DNA of 14,751 nucleotides from an uncultured Desulfobacterales bacterium (GTDB lineage Bacteria; Desulfobacterota; Desulfobacteria; Desulfobacterales; JAFDCJ01), in the NCBI GenBank assembly GCA_945787595.1, contig CALZJV010000340.1:1-14751 (forward strand), given 5' to 3'. The notes beneath the pieces are model-generated. The model saw only the letters and a program-made list of their open reading frames with translations. It ran no database searches and had not been told where the DNA came from. Shown here piece after piece: positions 1 through 6,773 of the stretch (the stretch's first letter is position 1; each line of letters begins with the position of its first letter). The position numbers and the translations under genes are program-made.

Positions 1-657
1 TATGCGGAGAGTGTAACCAATCAGGTGTGGGGCTTTCTTGCACGCCGCCAGCTTGTGGGTATCATCGGAATTCTGTTTATGCTGTTTTTCAGTTCCATGG
101 CTTTCACCGTGCTCGAAAACGCCATGGCCGTCATATTCTCCCATAGGGCCAGAAAACACCGTCGCCATTTACTGATTTCTGCCATCATCCCGTATGCCTA
201 CATTTTTCTGCTAGGTCTTGGATTATTAATAATCACTATAGTTGCTGGAGCACTAGGTGCGCTGTCGGACAAACATTTAATTCTTTTGGGCTGGGATTTG
301 AGTCTGGAAGGCACTTCCAGATTTATGCTGTACTTGTCGGGTATGGCGGGGATGGTGATCATGCTGACGTCTTTGTATCTGGTTATGCCCGTAGGACGCA
401 TTCCGGTCCATTATGCCCTTGCCGGTGGTGTAACCGCAGCGGTACTGTGGGAGATTATCCGTCATATTCTGGTCTGGTATTATTCGTCAATATCCCTGGT
501 CAACGTGATCTATGGTTCCCTGGCAACCGCGGTGGTAGCGCTGCTGAGCATCGAGATTGCAGTTATTATCCTGTTGCTGGGCGCCCAGGTGATTGCGGAA
601 TTCGAACACAGCATCGTTGAAATGGCCGATCCCGGTCAATCGGAGCCGGACGACTGA
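1..657 (+). CDS. YihY/BrkB-family inner membrane protein, 5' partial
   Basis: The frame is open from the first base, so the gene starts upstream and only about 218 C-terminal codons are visible; the GTG at 25 is internal. The protein is very hydrophobic, with about four membrane segments: a first one containing FFSSMAF, one around PYAYIFLLGLGLL, one around GMVIMLTSLYLVM, and a C-terminal pair. The end of the protein, with YGSLAT followed by a hydrophobic run and LLLGAQVIAEFEH, matches what I know of the YihY/virulence factor BrkB family (once called ribonuclease BN by mistake). The molecular role of this family is poorly defined; it is an integral inner membrane protein and transport has been suggested. 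A short acidic tail follows the last helix. No terminator is evident downstream. The family call is confident; any function is not. Confidence 0.85.
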   Translation, partial: YAESVTNQVWGFLARRQLVGIIGILFMLFFSSMAFTVLENAMAVIFSHRARKHRRHLLISAIIPYAYIFLLGLGLLIITIVAGALGALSDKHLILLGWDLSLEGTSRFMLYLSGMAGMVIMLTSLYLVMPVGRIPVHYALAGGVTAAVLWEIIRHILVWYYSSISLVNVIYGSLATAVVALLSIEIAVIILLLGAQVIAEFEHSIVEMADPGQSEPDD

Positions 658-829
658 AATTTGTTCTAATATGTCAAAGATTTTCGGTGCTGATCGAGTA
701 AAAAATCTGAACATGACGAAAATCAATTTATTGCCGCCTCGCCGCCGAAGTATCTGCTTTTAAATATTGACGCCCGCCGGAAAATCTGAGATAGAAAAAG
801 TTATTTAAAAAGCGATAGAGGATTAGAAC

Positions 830-1441
830 TTGGTTTTTAAACGGTTGCGATGGTTCCTCCTGTTTGTATTCGCATTGTTGCTATGTTTTGGATCAGGCGC
901 TCGGGCGGATGAAGACAAAAACGAGGATGACAAAAAACGACACAAATGGTTTTTGACCGTCTATGGTGGCGCCCACGCCCAGGACGATATCGCAGATGTA
1001 TTCGCATTCAAACCCAAATTCGAGGATAACGACTATATTGCCGTGGCAGCTCTGGCACGGGAATTCTGGCACTATGAAAAATATATCAGCTTTGAAGTCG
1101 AAGGCCAGATCGGCAAGCACTTCAACAACGACACCTTTTGGGAATTTAACGGCCTGATCATCGGACGCTGGCATGCATTTCCCTGGAACAAGTACGTGGA
1201 CACCAGCTTTGCAGTAGGCGATGGTTTTTCCTATTACACCGAAATTTCTAAGGTGGAAGAAGATGATGACGATGATGCCCAGAAGACGCTCAATTACCTC
1301 ATGTTCGAACTTGCCCTGGGTCTACCTCAATATCCGCGGTGGGATATGGTGGTGCGCATCCACCATCGCTCGTCGATTTTCGGATTATACGGGGCCGGCG
1401 GATCAAATTATGTATGCGGCGGCATCAAGTTCAGTTTTTAA
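830..1441 (+). CDS. Small outer-membrane beta-barrel protein, possibly PagL-like
   Basis: A 203-residue exported protein. The TTG start at 830 has a GAGG ribosome site 7-8 bases upstream, and no better ATG exists. Residues 1-26 form a signal peptide (KRLR, a long Leu/Phe core, cleavage after GARA). The mature part alternates polar and aromatic residues as outer-membrane strands do and ends in Phe (GGIKFSF), typical of a BAM-inserted barrel. A loop near residues 140-150 carries a run of acidic residues (EEDDDDD) and is probably exposed. The C-terminal stretch with IHHRSS and a Gly-rich GAGGSN turn recalls the last strands of PagL-type lipid A deacylases (acyloxyacyl hydrolases), where a His and a Ser are catalytic, but the match is loose. 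It could equally be an OmpW-like or structural barrel. Barrel topology is likely; enzyme activity is only a suggestion. Confidence 0.7.
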   Translation: MVFKRLRWFLLFVFALLLCFGSGARADEDKNEDDKKRHKWFLTVYGGAHAQDDIADVFAFKPKFEDNDYIAVAALAREFWHYEKYISFEVEGQIGKHFNNDTFWEFNGLIIGRWHAFPWNKYVDTSFAVGDGFSYYTEISKVEEDDDDDAQKTLNYLMFELALGLPQYPRWDMVVRIHHRSSIFGLYGAGGSNYVCGGIKFSF

Positions 1442-1452
1442 GTGCTTCCCAG

Positions 1453-1464
1453 AGGTTATAACCT
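1453..1464. promoter_or_regulatory. 12-bp perfect palindrome between two genes
   Basis: AGGTTATAACCT is self-complementary. It lies 12 nt past the stop of the outer-membrane protein gene and about 80 nt before the DsrE-like start. It could be a small operator or part of a weak terminator, but no T-run follows. Short palindromes of this size also occur by chance. Confidence 0.25.
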
Positions 1465-1546
1465 GAGCTGCAATATCGACTATTCCAATACCGATTGCGC
1501 TCTCCTGCTATTCATCCTCATTGACAACCAAAATGGGAGGAATAAA

Positions 1547-1726
1547 ATGACAGACTTAAAAGAAAAAGCCGCTTTTATCTGTACCAAGGATACTCTGGAT
1601 GGGGCCTATCCTTCACTGGTAATGATGGAAATAGATGATGAAAAGCTTATTGAAGGCGTGCCGGTGTGGACCGCTGAGGATTTTATGAAATATGCCAGGA
1701 ACTGTAAAATCTGCTTGTTCACCTGA
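1547..1726 (+). pseudogene. DsrE/DsrF-like sulfur-relay family gene with large internal deletion
   Basis: The ATG at 1547 has a strong GGGAGG site 6 bases upstream, so this start is preferred to the longer frame from 1442. The product is only 59 residues. Its first half (KAAFICTKDTLDGAYPSL) looks like the opening beta strand and helix of DsrE2/DsrE-like proteins. Its second half (DDEKLIEGVPVWTAEDF, then KICLFT at the end) looks like the last helix and strand of the same fold. From memory, full family members are about 120-160 residues, so some 80 or more central residues are missing, including the GMEV-type strand, the TF-G segment and the region of the functional cysteine. The join is at about residues 25-26 (near 1620) and keeps the reading frame. 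Intact relatives belong to cytoplasmic sulfur-transfer or peroxiredoxin-like groups. I expect this product to be non-functional, unless it is a genuine mini-protein or an assembly artefact. Confidence 0.6.
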
Positions 1727-1823
1727 TCCGGTTGTTTCAAAATGATGATAATTTGATTCGCTCTGAGGCACCTGATTATCAATACATTCCGGCAATGACC
1801 CTCCACACTTTAGGAAACCCACA

Positions 1824-1844
1824 TGCGAATCACTTCGATTCGCA
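1824..1844 (+). other. Hairpin, possible weak terminator of the DsrE-like gene
   Basis: An 8-bp perfect stem (TGCGAATC / GATTCGCA) encloses a 5-nt loop (ACTTC), about 100 nt after the DsrE-like stop codon. It is followed by AATTTAA rather than a T-run, so intrinsic termination is uncertain. Confidence 0.35.
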
Positions 1845-1908
1845 ATTTAAGTGACAGATAATAATTGACCAACCCAACATAATTGCTTGCTCAGCACTAG
1901 GTCCTTAG

Positions 1909-2199
1909 GGTTCACGAAGAAATAAATTCACGATTTTAGGCGTTGAGGCGTCCGATTGGCAAGGCGCGAAAACGCAGGAATATCTGGATATTCCGAGCTT
2001 TCGCAACGCCGCCAGGCGGGATGCATCGGCGGCTTTCATCGGGGGACTGCTGCTGTATATCTGCTCTTTGGCACATCCCGCTAAAACCAGTCAAAAAAGT
2101 GCGATACTCAATGCGATCTTATTTTTCATTCCGTCACCTCCACAGGGTCCATGCCTGCCGGTCGACAGGTATTTCGAAAATGGTTTTATCAATGATTAA
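1909..2199 (+). pseudogene. Start-less open stretch with one membrane segment (gene relic?)
   Basis: This lies in the gap between the DsrE-like gene and the antiporter. After a TAG at 1906 one plus-strand frame stays open for 96 codons to a TAA at 2197, yet it holds no ATG, GTG or TTG near its beginning. The translation reads like real protein: a hydrophilic part (EASDWQGAKTQEYLDIPSF), then FIGGLLLYICSL as one probable membrane helix, then a polar tail (AKTSQKSAILN). Codon choice in 1940-2100 resembles the neighbouring genes. I do not recognise a family. It may be the 3' remnant of a small membrane-protein gene whose start was lost, which would fit the damage seen on both sides. It could also be a chance open frame. 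An overlapping frame that starts at TTG 1943 looks less protein-like. Confidence 0.35.
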
Positions 2200-2357
2200 A
2201 GTAGTAAAGAATCCTGGCCAAGAGAACCGGCTTTTCTTAAACGGAATAAAATTAGCTGGACAAAAAGTTTAAAGCTGATTAAGTGGAAACATAAACTAAA
2301 GTAAGGTTTTTCTTTAGTCAAAAATTTCCTTATGAATAATTCAAAAGGAACACTTTC

Positions 2358-3888
2358 ATGGACCCACTCTGGATACTGGTCGCTTTCATCCTGGGTTTTG
2401 CAGTCAACCGTGTGGGGCTGCCGCCGCTGGTCTCTGGGAGTGACACTGCTGTTGTTTTCCATCGGGTTGAAACTGCGGCTTCGCAGTCTGGCGAAACCCG
2501 AGATCTGGGCCGGTGCATCAATTCACATGGTGGTTACCGTCATTATTTTCGCAGCCGGTATCCACGCCCTCGGTCTGTCAGGGTTGTCGGTATTCAGTGC
2601 GCTGGACTTCAAACTTTCATTGATGATTGCCTTTGCACTGAGTTTTTCCAGCACAGTGTTCGCCGTTAAGGTGCTGGAAGAAAGGGGGGAGATGTCTTCC
2701 CTCCACGGCCGCATCTCCATCGGCATTCTGATCATGCAGGATATCTTCGCTGTCCTTTTTTTAACATTCTCCACGGGGAAAATCCCCTCACCCTGGGCCA
2801 TCGCACTGGTTGGCGGCCTTTTGATTGCAAGACCGCTGTTCTTTGCCATTTTAGACAGGGTCGGCCATCGGGAACTTCTGCTGCTTTTCAGTGTATTTCT
2901 GGCCCTTGGGCTGGGAGCCGGCGGCTTCGAATTTGTGGGGTTAAAACCCGACTTGGGGGCTCTGGTTGTCGGTGTCCTTGCAGCAGGTCATCCGAAAGCA
3001 GAAGAAATGGCAAAGAGCCTTTTAAGTTTTAAAGATCTGTTTCTCGTCGGTTTTTTTCTCAGCATCGGATTGTCAGGAACCCCCACGCTGCAGGCAGTCG
3101 GCATTGGCGGACTGCTGACGGTAGGCGTGATCTTCAAGGTCGTCCTCTTCTTTCTCCTGCTCACCAGGTTCAAACTGCGGGCCCGAACGTCCCTGCTGGC
3201 ATCATTCAGTCTGGCCAACTACAGCGAATTCGGTCTACTAGTTGCTACTACGGGGTTCAAAAACGGCTGGATAGGAAGTGAGTGGCTCACCATCCTGGCC
3301 ATCGCCCTGTCGATGACCCTCGTGCTGGCATCACCGTTGAATTCCTTTGTCCATTCAATTTATTCACGATTTTCCGGACGATTGAAACCATTTGAAACCA
3401 AAACGCGACATGCCGAGGACCAACCCCTCGATCCAGGCGATGCGAAAATCGCGATCTTCGGCATGGGACGCGTCGGAACCGGTGCTTATGACGACATGCG
3501 CCGACGTCATGGTGAGGTGGTTGTTGGGATCGATTTCGATGAAGAAACCGTCAAGAATCACCTTGAAGCCGATCGCAAGGTCATCCTCGGTGACCCTACG
3601 GATCATGACTTCTGGGCCAACGCCCGCCAAGGTGGGGATAAGATACAGATGATCCTGCTTACCCTTCCGGAACACACGGCGAATATGACCGCCGTGGCCC
3701 AGCTGACTGAAATGAAGTTTGCCGGATCGATTGCCGCCACGGCAAAATTCGACGATGAGGTCGAAGAATTGAGAAAAGCTGGTGTGCACGCCGTCTTTAA
3801 TTTATATGCCGAGGCCGGATACGGCTTTGCGGAACATGTTTGCGAAGCCATAGAAGATAAAGCAGAGGGCAGAGAACAAAGTGGATAG
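2358..3888 (+). pseudogene. KefB-like CPA2 cation:proton antiporter with TrkA-N domain, frameshifted near 5' end
   Basis: The true start is the ATG at 2358, with AAGGA upstream. The first 25 codons give the usual first helix of KefB-type antiporters (PLWILVAFILGFAVNRVG, then LPPLV). Directly after GTC at 2430-2432 the family sequence continues in another frame at CTG 2434 (LGVTLLLFSIGLKLRL) and stays good to the stop at 3888. From memory of intact relatives, about 28 residues (the second helix and its Gly-rich turn) are missing, so roughly 80 nt were lost with a frame change. The rest is normal: many membrane helices, SFSSTVFAVKVLEE, then a cytoplasmic Rossmann domain with GMGRVG (about 3459-3476) for ligand gating and a C-terminal FDDEVEELRKAG segment. 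A frame can also be opened from ATG 2332, but its first 33 residues are an out-of-frame translation. An intact homologue would exchange K+ or Na+ for protons in the inner membrane. As given, the gene cannot make the full protein. Confidence 0.8.
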
Positions 3889-4008
3889 GATGTCGACATC
3901 GAATGGCAGAAGATAGAAGGCATGGATGTTTATCAGTGAACAGGGCAAAATGCGGCAGCGATTCGACCGAAAGCAAATGTTCAGCCACTAAGACAAAGAG
4001 AAAATGAC

Positions 4009-4506
4009 ATGAATACAACAGGAATGAAACCATACATTTTTAATTTAATTCTGGCACTAATGGTGACAGGAATTATAACTTCAGCAGGTCAGGCAGCCGG
4101 AGACATCCATCTTTCCAGGGGTCAGAGCGTCTACGTTTCGATTTATTCCCACATCTACAGCGGAACTAAAGCCCGCCCTTTTGATCTGGGTGCAATTCTC
4201 AGCATTCGCAATACGGATGTAAATCAACCCGTCACCATTGTCTCGGTCAAATACTATGATACCGAAGGCAACCTGCTCAAAGAGTATTTGGATGAACCAT
4301 TACAGCTAAAGGCGCTGGCATCGACGCGTTATATTGTAAAAGAGGACGATAAAGCCGGCGGTTCGGGAGCAAATTTTATCGTCAAATGGAAATCAAATAA
4401 AAATGCAACTCCACCGATCATTGAAGCAGTCATGATTGGGACCCATTCCGGCCAGGGGATTTCCTTTGTTTCGCGGGGGCAGGTGATTGAAGAGCACGGG
4501 GAGTAA
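4009..4506 (+). CDS. DUF3124-family exported protein
   Basis: A 165-residue protein with a signal peptide at residues 1-30 (hydrophobic core LILALMVTGII, cleavage near GQAAG). The mature part carries the features I associate with DUF3124: LSRGQSVYVSIYSHIYSG, a conserved SIRNTD, KYYDTEGNLL, then GGSGANFIV and IIEAVMIGTHSGQGISF near the end. No enzyme motif is visible; it looks like a small beta-sandwich acting in the periplasm or on the cell surface. The length is normal and the gene is intact. A purine-rich stretch precedes the ATG at 4009; a second ATG at 4024 would shorten the signal peptide. The gene is 120 nt after the antiporter, so co-transcription is possible. It converges on the minus-strand SDR 45 nt away, with no obvious terminator between. 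The biochemical role of the family is unknown. Confidence 0.85.
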   Translation: MNTTGMKPYIFNLILALMVTGIITSAGQAAGDIHLSRGQSVYVSIYSHIYSGTKARPFDLGAILSIRNTDVNQPVTIVSVKYYDTEGNLLKEYLDEPLQLKALASTRYIVKEDDKAGGSGANFIVKWKSNKNATPPIIEAVMIGTHSGQGISFVSRGQVIEEHGE

Positions 4507-4550
4507 AAGAGAAGAAAATTGAAGATTTATTGGTTTCCCAGGCTCCCTAT

Positions 4551-5363
4551 CTATCTGATGAGTTCTTCGTTGAGCTGCCGTGCCATAATTCGCTCATAAA
4601 GCATCGGCGCAAAGCGGTTGATCCAGTATGTCAGCTTACCTACCGGCGTTAAAACAAGTAAATGCTTTTTCTTTAGGATGCCTTTATATACTTCCTCTGC
4701 GACACTTTCAGCGGAGGCCGGCATGCCAATCATGGATTGTGGATGAGTGGTTACCCGGCCGTCACCTCCCAGTGCCCTGGTTTGAAGGCTGGTTTCGACA
4801 AAACCGGGACAAACCAGCATGATGTGAGCGCCTGTGGTCCTGATTTCCGATCGCAGCGATGTGAAAAACCCGTGCAGGGCATGCTTGCTGGCACAGTAAC
4901 CGGTTCGCCCCAAAAGCGGGGAAATTCCGGCCAAACTTTCAATGACGATGATGATCCCCTTACGTTCGATCAGGCTTTCCATGGCGGCTTTGGTGCAGTG
5001 TAACGAACCGAAAAAATTGACGTCCATGACGCGGCGATAGACACTGATCTGAGTATCGACGAAAGCACTTCGCTGGGTGATACCGGCATTGTTGACCAGG
5101 ATGTCGATACCGCCGTACAGGTCAGATATTTCTTTCATCGCCGATGTGCATTCGTCTTCATTGACAACATCACACCGGATAGCCACGGCACCGACACCGA
5201 TGGACCTGAGTTTGTCCGCTTCGACCTGTGCGCCTTTTTTATCAATATCCAAAAGACCGATTCTGGCTCCTTCCCGGGCAAATCTGCGGCAAATGGCAGC
5301 TCCGATTCCGCTGGCCGCACCGGTGACGACGACCACTTTATTTTTAAAACCGTCAAAACCCAT
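4551..5363 (-). CDS. Short-chain dehydrogenase/reductase (SDR), NAD(P)-dependent
   Basis: The start chosen is the ATG at 5363, with GAGGG about 9 bases upstream, giving 270 residues; an upstream TTG at 5411 would add 16 residues before the Rossmann fold. Classical SDR features are present: TGAASGIG at residues 14-21 for the dinucleotide, D39/D41 after strand 2, NNAG at 91-94, and catalytic Ser143, Tyr156 and Lys160 (Y-C-A-S-K). The Ser lies in IESLAG, where relatives usually have ISS, but it is correctly 13 residues before the Tyr. After PGFVET comes a C-terminal part with a basic, aromatic helix (KLTYWINRFAPMLY) that may touch the membrane. It probably oxidises or reduces a hydroxyl/carbonyl group; the substrate is unknown. 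It is the last gene of the minus-strand set, and a perfect 24-bp palindrome sits 111-134 bases upstream of its start. Confidence 0.9.
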   Translation of the reverse strand: MGFDGFKNKVVVVTGAASGIGAAICRRFAREGARIGLLDIDKKGAQVEADKLRSIGVGAVAIRCDVVNEDECTSAMKEISDLYGGIDILVNNAGITQRSAFVDTQISVYRRVMDVNFFGSLHCTKAAMESLIERKGIIIVIESLAGISPLLGRTGYCASKHALHGFFTSLRSEIRTTGAHIMLVCPGFVETSLQTRALGGDGRVTTHPQSMIGMPASAESVAEEVYKGILKKKHLLVLTPVGKLTYWINRFAPMLYERIMARQLNEELIR

Positions 5364-5473
5364 TGCCAATACCCTCAAAATGTCGGACGAATTCCTTCTG
5401 CTATAGGACAAAATTTGTTCTTCGTGATGATTCTTTTGTTCCGGTTTATCATGGTTAGGCCTTTATCGGGCTT

Positions 5474-5497
5474 TTTCTGACAACATGTTGTCAGAAA
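5474..5497. promoter_or_regulatory. Perfect 24-bp palindrome, probable repressor operator
   Basis: TTTCTGACAACA is followed directly by its exact reverse complement, with no spacer. A second small palindrome (AAAGAATTCTTT, 5501-5512) follows 3 bases later. The site lies in the 268-bp gap upstream of the minus-strand SDR at 5363, at -111 to -134 from its start codon and after the transporter stop. The symmetry and length fit an operator for a dimeric helix-turn-helix repressor (TetR or GntR type, for example); a cruciform or terminator is less likely because there is no loop or T-run. No TetR or GntR gene is in the window. Confidence 0.5.
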
Positions 5498-5631
5498 CTT
5501 AAAGAATTCTTTTGATTTCAAAAAGACGGAGCGAAGCGACATCCACAAATATTCAACTTGCAATCTTCAATTCCGGCTCGTCCGGGTTTGGGTTTTTCGT
5601 CCTAAATCCAGATTGAGTGATAGCCCCCTGA

Positions 5632-6576
5632 TTACTCTACAGATGAATCCCCGATATCTGCTTGATAGACGTCAGGCAGGGAGCGATATGAAAAAATAAA
5701 CGCCGTGATGAGTCCGGCAATGATGTGCCAGATCCCCCACCAGGCAACAATGATTGCCATACCGCCAAGGCCTTCAAAAAAATTAAACACCAATACCAAA
5801 CCCAGGCCCGAATTCTGGATACCGACTTCAATTGACACCGCCCGGTTATCCCCCTCGCTTAAACGGAAAAGACGGCCGGTCCAATACCCCAGATTTAATG
5901 CCAGGGCATTGTGAATAAGCACTCCGATGAAAACCAGCCCAACATAATGGATAAAATTTTGCCAGTTGACGGCCAGCGCAGCGATGACAATGCCGATAAA
6001 AAATATCAGTGAAAATAGTTTAAAAGGCTGCCGAATCTTGTCAGCCAGGTCAGGAAACAACCTTGATATCAGCATGCCGATGCAAAGCGGTATTCCCAGG
6101 ATAATAAAAACAGTAATGAAAACGTCCACCGGACTAAGATGAACCGTCTGTAGGATGCGGGCTGTACCCGGATTGAGGCTGCCCCACAGGGAAATATTGA
6201 AGGGGGTCATAATGATGGCCGCCAAGGTTGAAACAGCGGTCATGCTCACTGATACGGCACAGTTACCGCGTGCCAGATAGGTAATAATATTGGAAAGATT
6301 GCCGCCGGGGCAGGCTGCCACGAGAATCATGCCCAGGGCGATTGACGGCGGTAGTCGTAAAATCAGGGTCAGCAAAAAAGTAAAAGCCGGTAAGAGAATG
6401 AACTGCGCACCCAATCCGATGCCCGGTGCTTTGGGAGCAATAAATATTCGCTTGAAGTCATCCAGTTTCAACTCAAGGGCGACGCCCAGCATCATCAGGC
6501 CGATGGCGGCATTGATCACAAAAAGCCCCTGGGGATTGAAGTTAAGTCTCACCTGGTCGAGCGCCGCAATGTCCAT
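5632..6576 (-). CDS. Bile acid:sodium symporter (BASS/SBF) family transporter
   Basis: The ATG at 6576 has GAGAGGA 5 bases upstream, so it is preferred to the TTG at 6594; the product is 314 residues. It has about nine or ten membrane helices. Two family hallmarks are clear: CPGGNLSNIITYLARG and the following SVSMTAVSTL (with TPF) in the first half, and EVGIQNSGLGLVLV in the second half. These are the crossing-helix regions that hold the sodium sites in ASBT/NTCP-like proteins. Bacterial members import organic anions with Na+; known substrates in the superfamily range from bile acids to pyruvate and pantoate, so the substrate here is open. It lies between a ThDP enzyme and an SDR on the same strand, which suggests it brings in the compound they use. 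The 198-nt gap upstream holds a probable terminator, so it likely has its own promoter. Confidence 0.9.
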   Translation of the reverse strand: MDIAALDQVRLNFNPQGLFVINAAIGLMMLGVALELKLDDFKRIFIAPKAPGIGLGAQFILLPAFTFLLTLILRLPPSIALGMILVAACPGGNLSNIITYLARGNCAVSVSMTAVSTLAAIIMTPFNISLWGSLNPGTARILQTVHLSPVDVFITVFIILGIPLCIGMLISRLFPDLADKIRQPFKLFSLIFFIGIVIAALAVNWQNFIHYVGLVFIGVLIHNALALNLGYWTGRLFRLSEGDNRAVSIEVGIQNSGLGLVLVFNFFEGLGGMAIIVAWWGIWHIIAGLITAFIFSYRSLPDVYQADIGDSSVE

Positions 6577-6706
6577 AGAAATCCTCTCAATCAATAGGTT
6601 TAACTATAGGCCGGGGCCATTAAGCCGGATGTCGGAGACCTCAAAAACATCAGGCATGGTGCATAAAGCAAATGTTTTTTGAACTGTATGATCGGATAGA
6701 AGCTCT

Positions 6707-6729
6707 AAAAACCCGGTATCCGGTTTTTT
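6707..6729 (-). terminator. Likely intrinsic terminator after the ThDP enzyme gene (bidirectional)
   Basis: The stem is CCGG/CCGG with an ATA loop, extended by A-T pairs past one bulged base. Read on the minus strand, A6 precedes the stem and a T5 run follows it. It sits about 45 nt past the stop of the ThDP gene. The plus strand also ends in T6, so it could work both ways. It separates the ThDP gene from the transporter gene. Confidence 0.5.
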
Positions 6730-6773
6730 ACCCTCGGCCCTATCCCCCTTTAATTTGCGCTTCATCATCAAGC

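Noticed and set aside
1943..2272. 109-codon plus-strand ORF starting at TTG
   Set aside because: Arg/His/Cys-rich and not protein-like; another frame over the same bases (1909-2199) looks better.
2332..2430. N-terminal extension of the antiporter from ATG 2332
   Set aside because: The 33 residues are Trp/Ser-rich nonsense, read out of frame over the real first helix, which begins at ATG 2358.
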